DNA from: Mesorhizobium sp. B1-1-8
Lineage (GTDB): Bacteria > Pseudomonadota > Alphaproteobacteria > Rhizobiales > Rhizobiaceae
DNA length: 64,000 nt
Direction of reading: 5' to 3'
Assembly: GCF_006442795.2 (NCBI RefSeq)
Contig: NZ_CP083956.1
Location: 310,001-374,000 of the forward strand
The notes below the pieces were generated by a model. The model was not told the DNA's origin and searched no databases. It saw only the letters and a list, made by a program, of their open reading frames with translations. Shown in pieces: positions 51,928 through 60,050 of the stretch; the stretch's first letter is position 1; the number at the start of each line of letters is the position of its first letter. A program made the position numbers and the translations under genes.

Positions 51928-53371
51928 GGCGGTCATGCTTCATGCGGCAATGCTTGCTGCGACCTTTATCGCCGCGCCTGCGTTTGCGCAGACCAACGAC
52001 CCGAATCTATCGCAGAAGCAGATTGACTGCCTCAATGGCAAAACGGCGGCCGGCGCCGATTGCGACAAGGACAGCGGCGCCAGAAACGATGGTGGCACGC
52101 CCGGCGCGGGCACGACTGTCGGCGGCGGCGCGGTGTTCCTGCCGGCGCTGATCGTCGACCTGTTCCCGAACCCGCCGGCCGGTCCAGCAGCGCCGGCACC
52201 CCCGAGTGGGACGTCGCCGCCGACCAGTCCCGCCAACACGCCGACACCCGCGCCAGCGCCGAGCGGACCTGTCACGGTGCCCAACGGTCTCAATCTCGCC
52301 GCGCCGCCGCGCGCGATCAGCGGCGAGTTCGTGCCCGACGAGGTGCTGGTGACGGTGAACGGCGACGCCGGCGCGGTGCAGCAGATCGCCAATTCCTTCG
52401 GCCTTCAGGTGCGCTCGCAGCGCCAGTCGCGGCTGCTCGGCACCACGCTGGTACGCTACGGCATTCCGGACGGGCGGCCGGTCGGCGTCGTGCTGGCGCA
52501 ATTGGCAGCCGACGGCCGCACGCAGCGGCGCGAGCCGAACCACATCTATTCGCTGCAGCAGGCCGCCGGCATCGTGAACTATGCCTTCGACCGCATCGCG
52601 CTCGATTCCAAGAACGCGAGCGGCGAGAATGTGCGTGTCGCCGTCATCGACACCGGCATCGACGACACCAACCCGGCGCTGAAGGGCGTGATCGCCGCAC
52701 AGTTCGACGCCATGCCGAACGTGCCGATCGAAAAGCGCGACCACGGCACCTCGGTCGACGGCCTGATCGCCGGCGTCGGCCCGCTGGAAGGCATGGCGCC
52801 GGGTGCAATGATCTATCACGCGCGCGCCTTCGAAGGCGGCAAGTCGACCATGGACGTTATCCTGTCGGCGCTCGACTGGGCGGCGGAACAGGACGTGCGC
52901 ATCATCAATATGAGCTTCGTCGGCCCGAAGAACGAGTTGCTGGGCACCGCTTGCCGCAATGCGCGCGCGCTCGGTATGGTGCTGGTCGCCGCTGCCGGCA
53001 ACAACGGACCGAAGGCGCCCTATGGCTACCCGGCCGCCTTCGACGGCGTCATCGCTGTCACCGCCACCGACGCCAAGGACGCGCTGATGCCGCAGGCCAA
53101 TCGCGGCGCTTATGTCTTCCTCTCCGCACCCGGCGTCGAGATGGTGGCGCCGAGCGGTGCCGGCTCCGATGTGGTGACCGGCACCTCCTTCGCCGCCGCG
53201 ATCGTCAGCGGCGCCATCGCCAATCTGATCCACGCCGCGCCCGATCGCTCAGCCGACGACATCGAGAAGGCGCTCGCCACAACAGCCAGGGATCTCGGCC
53301 CGAAAGGGCGAGACAATGACTTCGGCTACGGGCTGCTGGATATCAAGGCGGCAGCGGCGGCGAAGGAGTGA
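51917..53371 (+). CDS. exported S8-family (subtilisin-like) serine peptidase
   Basis: The 484-residue protein has a signal peptide (MATKAVMLHAAMLAATFIAA, cleavage near PAFAQ), a proline-rich linker around residues 84-120, a propeptide-like region (FVPDEVLVTVNGDAGAVQQI, about 138-212), and a complete subtilase triad: D245 in VIDTGID, H276 in RDHGTS and S424 in GTSFAAA, with N362 in AAGNNGP as the oxyanion residue. It acts in the periplasm or outside. It starts inside the anti-sigma gene (11-base overlap), so it is translated from the sigma operon. It may be the protease that cuts the anti-sigma factor, or a target of the regulon. Confidence 0.92.
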   Translation: MATKAVMLHAAMLAATFIAAPAFAQTNDPNLSQKQIDCLNGKTAAGADCDKDSGARNDGGTPGAGTTVGGGAVFLPALIVDLFPNPPAGPAAPAPPSGTSPPTSPANTPTPAPAPSGPVTVPNGLNLAAPPRAISGEFVPDEVLVTVNGDAGAVQQIANSFGLQVRSQRQSRLLGTTLVRYGIPDGRPVGVVLAQLAADGRTQRREPNHIYSLQQAAGIVNYAFDRIALDSKNASGENVRVAVIDTGIDDTNPALKGVIAAQFDAMPNVPIEKRDHGTSVDGLIAGVGPLEGMAPGAMIYHARAFEGGKSTMDVILSALDWAAEQDVRIINMSFVGPKNELLGTACRNARALGMVLVAAAGNNGPKAPYGYPAAFDGVIAVTATDAKDALMPQANRGAYVFLSAPGVEMVAPSGAGSDVVTGTSFAAAIVSGAIANLIHAAPDRSADDIEKALATTARDLGPKGRDNDFGYGLLDIKAAAAAKE

Positions 53372-53452
53372 GTTTTTAGACGAGGAATTCAACCCATTCG
53401 CATCGCACTGGTTTTTTAGTAGGCTGTCGCGAGGCAAGGTTGAGGATCCGGC

Positions 53453-54898
53453 GTGACGGTAGTCGACGATCGTCTGCTCGAAAGCAAGATGACCAAGGTG
53501 GAGCAGGCGCGAGCCTGGAGCCCACGCGTCATCTCGAAATTCGAGACGCTGATCAAGAGCGCCGACGACCACTCACTCTATCGCGTTAATCCGCTGGCCT
53601 TTGCTCGCGACCGCGCAATCGCCGAGCCTGAAGCCATCGACCTCTTCCTTCATGCCGCCCGCTGTGGCTTGTTCGAGATGAGCTGGGATGTGCTCTGTCC
53701 CCAGTCCGGGATGGTGCTCGACAGTTTCGGTGCCCTGCGCACGCTGAAGACCCACTATGTCTGTGGCCTGTGCGACGTATCGGGCGACACCGACCTCGAC
53801 GACTTCATCGAGGTCACCTTCTCGATATCGCCAAAGTTACGACGCCTGCCGTACCACGATCCCGAGACGCTCTCCGTCGAGGATTTCCACTGGAAGCTCC
53901 ACTTCGGACATGACGCGCGGCTGCCGGGCCAGGACGTTCGCTTTCTCGACGTTCTGCGCGGCTTCGTACGCGGCATGACGTTTCTGCCGCCCGGCACCAC
54001 CACAGTGCTCCGCGCCGACCTGGGACCGGGCGCCCTTGCGGGCGTCAACGTACAGACGCAGGCCGCATTCGCTGTGCCGGTCTCAGGCGATCCGGTGCTG
54101 GCGCCGACACTTCTGAAGATCGATTATGACGGCAGACGCTTCTTGCCGGCGTTGCCCGCTGTGCCGCCTGGTCCGATTGTCATCGAGGTAGCGAATAAGG
54201 GGCCGGTACGAGGGTCCTTGCTTGTCATCAACTGGCCGCCGGAGCTCGTCGCGCTGACGACCAAGCCGGCACTCGATTTCGACCCTTATGTTTCCGGTGG
54301 AGCGCTGCTTGCGCGGCAAACCTTCCGTCAGCTCTTCCGGTCCGAACGTGTCGACGAGAAGGAGGGGCTCGGCATCCGGCAGATCACCTTCCTGTTCACG
54401 GACCTCAAGGGTTCGACCGCCATGTATGAGCGTCTGGGCGACCTCAACGCCTATGCTCTGGTCCGCGAGCATTTCGCCCTGGTCAACGCGGCGGTTCAGC
54501 AACATTCCGGAGCGGTGGTCAAGACAATCGGGGATGCGGTGATGGCTGCATTTTCGCAGCCGTCGGATGCGATTTCGGCTGCACTCCACATCTTTGAAGA
54601 AATCGATCGCTTCAACGGCGACCATGACGGGCCGGGGATCATCCTCAAGATCGGTGCCCATTGTGGACCGTCGATCGCCGTGACGCTCAACGACAACCTC
54701 GACTATTTCGGCCAAACCGTGAATGTCGCCGCGCGCGTGCAATCCCTGGCAGAAGCCGGACAGGTCTGCATTTCCGAGGCGCTCTATTCCGCTTCCGGGG
54801 TCCGCGAAAGGCTTGCCGGCCATCATGTCGTGGCTTTTGACGCGCCTCTTCGGGGTGTGGAGGGGAATGCAACTGTCTATCGCATTACGCGGGGATAG
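53453..54898 (+). CDS. class III adenylate cyclase with N-terminal DUF5939-like domain
   Basis: The 481-residue protein has a C-terminal class III cyclase domain (about 310-480) with metal ligands D317 in FLFTDLKGST and D361 in TIGDAVMAAF, and the transition-state segment VNVAARVQ with its Asn and Arg. The substrate-selecting residues (KTIGD and the aspartate in LDYFGQTVN) fit ATP. The N-terminal part contains DVLCPQSG and HYVCGLCDV, candidate zinc ligands, as in DUF5939 proteins. The start is GTG at 53453, with GAGGA six bases upstream. It follows the subtilase by 81 bp in the same direction and may be part of the sigma-regulated set. Confidence 0.85.
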   Translation: MTVVDDRLLESKMTKVEQARAWSPRVISKFETLIKSADDHSLYRVNPLAFARDRAIAEPEAIDLFLHAARCGLFEMSWDVLCPQSGMVLDSFGALRTLKTHYVCGLCDVSGDTDLDDFIEVTFSISPKLRRLPYHDPETLSVEDFHWKLHFGHDARLPGQDVRFLDVLRGFVRGMTFLPPGTTTVLRADLGPGALAGVNVQTQAAFAVPVSGDPVLAPTLLKIDYDGRRFLPALPAVPPGPIVIEVANKGPVRGSLLVINWPPELVALTTKPALDFDPYVSGGALLARQTFRQLFRSERVDEKEGLGIRQITFLFTDLKGSTAMYERLGDLNAYALVREHFALVNAAVQQHSGAVVKTIGDAVMAAFSQPSDAISAALHIFEEIDRFNGDHDGPGIILKIGAHCGPSIAVTLNDNLDYFGQTVNVAARVQSLAEAGQVCISEALYSASGVRERLAGHHVVAFDAPLRGVEGNATVYRITRG

Positions 54899-54953
54899 AC
54901 ACAATCTGGTGCCACGGCTTACCACGTCGCTCGGAGCGATTGAGTTTTGATCT

Positions 54954-55976
54954 CTACGCGGGTGCCCCGGCGACCGAACCTCTGACCACCAGGTCGACCG
55001 GCCAGACCTCGCCTCGCGCCCCTTCTTCCAGCCCCGATATGCGCGCTGCAAGGCGCTCGGCGACGCGGGCGCCGGCGAGGCGGATCGACGAGCGCGTCGT
55101 CGACAGCGGCACCGGAAAGTTCTCCGGCCGCAGCCAGGGGAAGACGTCGTCATGGGCAACCAGCGACAAATCGCCCGGAATGGTCAGGCCGAGATCGCGG
55201 ACGGCGCGCACGACGCCGAGCGCCATGATCAAACTCGAGCAGGCGATCGCGGTCGGCGGTTCGTCCTGTTCGAGCAGGCGCCTGGCGGCACGGTAGCCGT
55301 TTTCCTCGGTCATGGTCAGCGAGCAGATGTGGCGCTCGCCAAGCGTCAGGCCGCTTGCGGCGAGCGCGCGGCGCATGCCGCACTCGCGGTGGATGGCGAA
55401 GGTCTCGCGGTCGTCGCCGTTGATCAGCGCCAGCCGCTTGTGGCCGAGCTGGACGAGCAGCCGCGCCGCTTCATGGAAGGCGCCCTCATTGTCGATATCG
55501 ACATAGGGATAATCGAAATCGAGGCCGTCGCTGCGGCCGTGGACGATGAACGGAATGCCCAGCGTGTTGACAAGCGTCAGCCGCCGGTCGGACGGACGCG
55601 GTGAGGAGACGTAGACGGCATCGACCTGCCGGTTGGCGACGATGCGCCGGTAGGTCGTTTCCTGGTCGTCGGCGTCGGCCGGCGACAGCACGAGGTCGAG
55701 ATCGTGCGAGCGAGCATAGTCGCCGAGACCGGAGAGGAACTCGACGAAGTGCGGATCGATGTCGACGGCATTGCCGGTGGGCAGCACGTAGCCGATCATG
55801 CCCGACTTGCCGGTGGCCAGCCGCCGCGCGCTGGGGTTCGGCCGGTAGCCATGGCGCTTGGCGGCATCCATCACCCGCCGCCGCGTTTCCTCGTTGACCT
55901 CGGGATAGCCGTTCAGCGCCCGGCTCACCGTGGTCTGCGACAACGACAGCATATGAGAGAGCTGTTTGAGGTTCAC
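54954..55976 (-). CDS. aglR: LacI-family alpha-glucoside regulator AglR
   Basis: The 340-residue protein is a LacI regulator: helix-turn-helix LKQLSHMLSLSQTTVSRALN at the N-terminus, hinge near 55, and sensor domain with GMIGYVLPTGNAVDIDPHFV, ending GDLSLVAHDDVFPWLRPENF. It is divergent from the agl operon, matching aglR in Sinorhizobium, where it represses alpha-glucoside uptake until inducer is present. A copy of AAAGCGCTTT lies 18-28 bases before its ATG, which fits autoregulation. The function follows from gene order and family, not from a binding test. Confidence 0.88.
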   Translation of the reverse strand: MNLKQLSHMLSLSQTTVSRALNGYPEVNEETRRRVMDAAKRHGYRPNPSARRLATGKSGMIGYVLPTGNAVDIDPHFVEFLSGLGDYARSHDLDLVLSPADADDQETTYRRIVANRQVDAVYVSSPRPSDRRLTLVNTLGIPFIVHGRSDGLDFDYPYVDIDNEGAFHEAARLLVQLGHKRLALINGDDRETFAIHRECGMRRALAASGLTLGERHICSLTMTEENGYRAARRLLEQDEPPTAIACSSLIMALGVVRAVRDLGLTIPGDLSLVAHDDVFPWLRPENFPVPLSTTRSSIRLAGARVAERLAARISGLEEGARGEVWPVDLVVRGSVAGAPA

Positions 55977-55994
55977 CAGAGGCCTCCAAGCCTC

Positions 55995-56004
55995 AAAGCG
56001 CTTT
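55995..56004. promoter_or_regulatory. probable AglR operator, copy near aglR
   Basis: AAAGCGCTTT is a perfect 10-bp palindrome, with TC before and CA after, located 19 bases upstream of the aglR ATG. The central CG is typical for LacI-family operators. A second copy with longer symmetry is at 56215-56228. The pair lies in the 363-bp gap between divergent aglR and aglE and would allow repression of both. Confidence 0.65.
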
Positions 56005-56214
56005 CAATTTGAATCGATCCGATGACCGGCTGGTGACACAGCCGCACTATGCGGACCATAGAGGTGACGGAGATCACTTTGAAGCAGAATTGTTATATAT
56101 AACCATAAAAAACACCCCTGCGGCGCGCCTTGCCTCAAGTTTGGAGCAGAAACTAAATCGGGCAGTTCCCCTCGCTCTTGACTCTCCCGCAATTCAATGG
56201 CGAGATCGGAAAAC

Positions 56215-56228
56215 CCAAAGCGCTTTGG
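56215..56228. promoter_or_regulatory. probable AglR operator, copy upstream of aglE
   Basis: CCAAAGCGCTTTGG is a perfect 14-bp palindrome 112 bases upstream of the aglE ATG and shares the AAAGCGCTTT core with the site near aglR. The two centres are about 222 bp apart, which would permit looping. The rest of the 363-bp gap holds an AT-rich stretch near 56087-56110 (TTGTTATATATAACCAT), which is a candidate promoter, and no gene. Confidence 0.7.
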
Positions 56229-56339
56229 AAGACTCTACGAAAGGTTGCGGTTCCCTTCTCGCTGAGTCACAGTCCTGCGGCGCCGGCGGGCGGAATGGAG
56301 GTTCCGTCCGGCAATTTGTGACCACTGGGAGGAATAGCT

Positions 56340-57695
56340 ATGAAGAGAATGCTTCTGCTGGGTGCCGCGTTTGCCGCGCTCACCCTTAGCCTGCCGGCGC
56401 AAGCCGAGCTGAAGTTCAAGCCGGGCGAGGACCCGCGCTTCCACTGGGCGAATTACGACGACCTCAAAAAGGTCGACCTCAAGGGCGAGACGCTGACCAT
56501 TTTCGGGCCGTGGCGCGGCGAGGACGAAGGCCTGGTGCGAACGGTTCTCGAATATTTCCAGGAAGCCACCGGCGCCGAGATCAAATATTCCTCGTCGGAA
56601 AATTATGAGCAACAGATCGTCATCGACACCCAGGCGGGCAGCCCGCCCAACATCGCCGTGCTGCCGCAGCCGGGGCTCATCCAGGACCTCGCTTCCAAGG
56701 GCCTTTTGACCCCGCTCGGCGACGACACCGTCAAATGGATCAAGGACAATTACGGCGCCGGCCAGTCCTGGGTCGACCTCGGCACCTTCAAGGACAAGGA
56801 CGGCAAGCCTGGCTTCTTCGCCTTCCCCTACAAGGCCGACGTGAAATCGCTGGTCTGGTATTCGCCGGACAATTTCCAGGAAGCCGGTTACAAGGTGCCG
56901 AAGACGCAGGAAGAGCTTGCCGACCTCGAGAAGAAGATCATCGCCGACGGCGGCACGCCCTGGTGCATCGGGCTCGGCTCTGGCGGCGCCACCGGCTGGC
57001 CGGCGACCGACTGGGTCGAAGACATCATGCTGCGCACCCAGACGCCCGACGTCTACGACAAATGGGTGAAGAACGAGATCCCGTTCAACGATCCGGCCGT
57101 GGTCAACGCCATCGATACCTTCGGCAAGATCGCGACCGACGACAAGATGGTCGACGGCGGCGCCAAGGCGGTCGCGGCGACCGACTTCCGCGACAGCCCG
57201 AAGGGGCTCTTCTCGGTGCCGCCGAAGTGCTACCTGCACAAGCAGGCATCGTTCATCCCGACCTTCTTCCCGCAGGGCACCAAGATCGGCCAGGACGCCG
57301 ACTTCTTCTACTTCCCGCCCTATGCTTCCAAGCCCGATCTCGGCACGCCGGTGCTCGGCGCCGGTACCTTTGCCATGATCACCAAGGATTCCAAAGCGGC
57401 GCGCGCCTTCATCGAATTCCTTAAGATGCCGCTGGCACACGAAATCTGGATGGCGCAAGGCGGTTTCGTGACACCGTTCAAGTCGGTCAACAAGGAAGCC
57501 TATGCCAGCGACTCGCTGAAGAAGCAGGGCGAAATCCTGGCCAACGCCTCGACCTTCCGCTTCGACGGCTCGGACCTGATGCCCGGCAAGATCGGCGCCG
57601 GCTCGTTCTGGACCGGCATGATCGACCTGGTCGGCGGCAAGTCCGCGCAGGATGTCGCCACCGACATCCAGAAGAGTTGGGATGCGATCAAATAG
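56340..57695 (+). CDS. aglE: alpha-glucoside ABC transporter substrate-binding protein AglE
   Basis: The 451-residue protein has a signal peptide (MKRMLLLGAAFAALTLSLPA, cleaved near AQA) and follows AglE: TLTIFGPWRGEDEGLVRTVL, then SPPNIAVLPQPGLIQDLASK and SGGATGWPATDWVEDIMLR. It binds alpha-glucosides such as sucrose, trehalose or maltose in the periplasm. It is preceded by GGAGGA at good spacing. A strong hairpin after it at 57741-57766 probably raises its level over the permeases. Confidence 0.93.
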   Translation: MKRMLLLGAAFAALTLSLPAQAELKFKPGEDPRFHWANYDDLKKVDLKGETLTIFGPWRGEDEGLVRTVLEYFQEATGAEIKYSSSENYEQQIVIDTQAGSPPNIAVLPQPGLIQDLASKGLLTPLGDDTVKWIKDNYGAGQSWVDLGTFKDKDGKPGFFAFPYKADVKSLVWYSPDNFQEAGYKVPKTQEELADLEKKIIADGGTPWCIGLGSGGATGWPATDWVEDIMLRTQTPDVYDKWVKNEIPFNDPAVVNAIDTFGKIATDDKMVDGGAKAVAATDFRDSPKGLFSVPPKCYLHKQASFIPTFFPQGTKIGQDADFFYFPPYASKPDLGTPVLGAGTFAMITKDSKAARAFIEFLKMPLAHEIWMAQGGFVTPFKSVNKEAYASDSLKKQGEILANASTFRFDGSDLMPGKIGAGSFWTGMIDLVGGKSAQDVATDIQKSWDAIK

Positions 57696-57740
57696 GCAGC
57701 CGGTTGCGGTTCCTCGCTAGACCTTTCTGATCTTCATACC

Positions 57741-57766
57741 GGATCCGGGCCACACGGCCCGGATCC
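57741..57766 (+). promoter_or_regulatory. intercistronic hairpin between aglE and aglF
   Basis: GGATCCGGGCC and GGCCCGGATCC form a perfect 11-bp stem with a 4-base loop (ACAC). There is no U-run after it, so it is not a strong terminator. In binding-protein transporter operons such a structure after the first gene often protects the upstream mRNA from 3' decay or gives partial termination, so the binding protein is in excess. That is inference here. Confidence 0.7.
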
Positions 57767-57877
57767 CAACGGCGCACGCCGGAAGCCTTTTGCGTTCGCT
57801 TGTTCCGAATAATCAAAAATCGGTGCGTCCGATCGCCAGAATTGTCTGGCCGGTCATGCGCAGGGAGAGAGGGACCC

Positions 57878-58891
57878 ATGGCGGCTCAGATTTTCTCGGC
57901 CATTTTCGTCATCATCATCGGCGTCGGCGGCTGCGTCGCCTATTTCTGGGGCGCCAACAAAGCGCTCGACCTCATCTTCCCCTCGCGCGGCGTCAAGGGT
58001 GCTGCGGCAATCGACAATCTGCGCCGGCAGGGGCTGGTGCGGCCATGGCTGTTCGTCGGCCCGGCGATGATCATCCTCACCATCTACCTGATCTATCCGG
58101 TCATCGAAACGCTGCGGCTCTCATTCCTCGACCGCGGCGGCGCAAGCTTCGTCGGCCTTGCCAATTACGAATGGGCGTTCGGCGATCGCGAGCTCCACAG
58201 CTCGATCCTCAACAACATCGTCTGGCTGGCGGTGGCGCCGGCGGCCTGCACCTTCCTTGGCCTGATCATCGCCGTGCTCACCGACAAGATCTGGTGGGGC
58301 ACGATCGCCAAGAGCCTGATCTTCCTGCCACTGGCCATCTCCTTCGTCGGCGCCAGCGTGATCTGGAAATTCATCTACGAGTATCGCGGCGACGGCCAGA
58401 CACAGATCGGCCTGCTCAACGCCATCATCCAGTATTTCGGCGGCCAGCCGCAGGTCTGGATATCCATACCGTTCTGGAACAATTTCTTTCTGATGGTCAT
58501 CCTGATCTGGATCCAGACCGGCTTTGCCATGGTGATCCTGTCGTCGGCGCTGCGCGGCATTCCGGAAGAGACGCTGGAAGCGGCAGTCATCGACGGCGCC
58601 AACCCGTTCCAGATCTTCTGGAAGATCATGGTGCCGCAGATCTGGGGCACCATCGCCGTGGTCTGGACCACCATCACCATCCTGGTGCTGAAGGTGTTCG
58701 ACATCGTGCTGACCATGACCAACGGCCAGTGGAACAGCCAGGTGCTGGCCAATTTGATGTTCAACTGGATGTTCCGCGGCGGCGGCGATTTCGGCCGGGG
58801 CGCCACGATCGCCATCATCATCATGATCGCGGTCATTCCGATCATGGTCTGGAACATCCGCCAGGCCAACAAAGAGACCGGAGGGCACTGA
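57878..58891 (+). CDS. aglF: alpha-glucoside ABC transporter permease AglF
   Basis: The 337-residue protein is a MalF-type permease with an added N-terminal membrane segment (AAQIFSAIFVIIIGVGGCVA) and about seven more. The coupling loop GIPEETLEAAVIDGANPFQI, followed by FWKIMVPQIWGT, is the EAA motif. ATG at 57878 has GAGAGGGA upstream. An in-frame start at 57800 would precede this site and is less likely. It pairs with AglG, which begins one base after its stop. The 182-bp gap before it contains the hairpin at 57741-57766. Confidence 0.92.
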   Translation: MAAQIFSAIFVIIIGVGGCVAYFWGANKALDLIFPSRGVKGAAAIDNLRRQGLVRPWLFVGPAMIILTIYLIYPVIETLRLSFLDRGGASFVGLANYEWAFGDRELHSSILNNIVWLAVAPAACTFLGLIIAVLTDKIWWGTIAKSLIFLPLAISFVGASVIWKFIYEYRGDGQTQIGLLNAIIQYFGGQPQVWISIPFWNNFFLMVILIWIQTGFAMVILSSALRGIPEETLEAAVIDGANPFQIFWKIMVPQIWGTIAVVWTTITILVLKVFDIVLTMTNGQWNSQVLANLMFNWMFRGGGDFGRGATIAIIIMIAVIPIMVWNIRQANKETGGH

Positions 58892-58892
58892 G

Positions 58893-60047
58893 ATGGCCGT
58901 CGCCACCGGAAACTCCTTCGCCAGCCGCTTCGGCGTCCACATCGCGGTGCTCGTCTTCGTGGCGATCTGGACCGTGCCGACGCTGGGCATCCTGGTCTCG
59001 TCGCTGCGCGACAAGGACCAGATCATCGCTTCGGGCTGGTGGAATTCCTTCGCCAGTTCCAGCCAGACGGAAGCCGGACGACTGCCCGCCGCCTCGGCGC
59101 AAACACAGAAGGACGGCAAATACGTCATCGAGGGCAACGTCTTCGGCAACGGCGCCAAGCGCGACATCAGCGCCTTCGGCGTCAAATCGTCCGCGCCGAC
59201 GCAGTATCCGGCAGGCTCGACGGCCGATCTCGGCGACGGCGTCACCCTGCAGGTCAACGCCGACGGCAGCTTCGTGCTTGCTTCGCCGAAAGCCTTTGAG
59301 GGCGACCGCGGCCAGCGCGTCTATTTCGCGTCCTCGGCGCCGCCGAAATTCACCGCCGACAATTACCAGACCGTGCTGTTCTCGGAAGGCATCGGACGCT
59401 CCTTCATGAACTCGCTGACCGTGACTATTCCCTCGACCGTCATCCCGATCCTGATCGCAGCCTTCGCGGCCTATGCGCTGGCCTGGATGCGCTTTCCCGG
59501 CCGCGCCCTGCTGATCGCCGTCATTATCGGCCTGTTGGTGGTGCCGCTGCAGATGTCGCTGATCCCGCTGCTCAAGCTCTACAACGGCGTCGGCAGCTTT
59601 TTCGGCGTGCCGTCGAAGACCTATCTCGGCATCTGGCTGGCGCATACCGGCTTCGGCCTGCCCTTCGCCATCTATCTGCTGCGCAGCTACATTGCCGGCC
59701 TGCCGCGCGAGATCATGGAATCGGCCCGCATCGACGGCGCCAGCGATTTCGAGATCTTCGTCAAGATCGTGCTGCCGCTGTCCTTCCCGGTGCTCGCCTC
59801 TTTCGCCATCTTCCAGTTCCTGTGGGTTTGGAACGATCTCCTGGTGGCGATGGTTTTCCTCGGCACGGAGGCCGATCAGATCGTGCTGACGGCCAAGCTC
59901 AATGCGCTGCTCGGCTCGCGCGGCGGCGACTGGGAGATCCTCACGACATCGGCCTTCGTCACCATCATCGTGCCGCTGATCGTGTTCTTCTCGCTGCAGC
60001 GCTATTTCGTCCGCGGGCTGCTTGCCGGCTCGGTCAAAGGAGGTTGA
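58893..60047 (+). CDS. aglG: alpha-glucoside ABC transporter permease AglG
   Basis: The 384-residue protein is a MalG-type permease with the EAA loop AGLPREIMESARIDGASDFE, then IFVKIVLPLSFPVL. Between the first membrane segment and the second there is a large extracytoplasmic insertion, about residues 45-155, seen in AglG proteins. It ends with FSLQRYFVRGLLAGSVKGG, the usual C-terminus of the family. The start lies one base after aglF and the stop three bases before aglA, so this part of the operon is tightly packed. Confidence 0.92.
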   Translation: MAVATGNSFASRFGVHIAVLVFVAIWTVPTLGILVSSLRDKDQIIASGWWNSFASSSQTEAGRLPAASAQTQKDGKYVIEGNVFGNGAKRDISAFGVKSSAPTQYPAGSTADLGDGVTLQVNADGSFVLASPKAFEGDRGQRVYFASSAPPKFTADNYQTVLFSEGIGRSFMNSLTVTIPSTVIPILIAAFAAYALAWMRFPGRALLIAVIIGLLVVPLQMSLIPLLKLYNGVGSFFGVPSKTYLGIWLAHTGFGLPFAIYLLRSYIAGLPREIMESARIDGASDFEIFVKIVLPLSFPVLASFAIFQFLWVWNDLLVAMVFLGTEADQIVLTAKLNALLGSRGGDWEILTTSAFVTIIVPLIVFFSLQRYFVRGLLAGSVKGG

Positions 60048-60050
60048 GAA

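Noticed and set aside
52007-53233. Long reverse-strand frame opposite the subtilase gene
   Set aside because: It is a shadow frame; the + strand carries the signal peptide and the complete catalytic triad.
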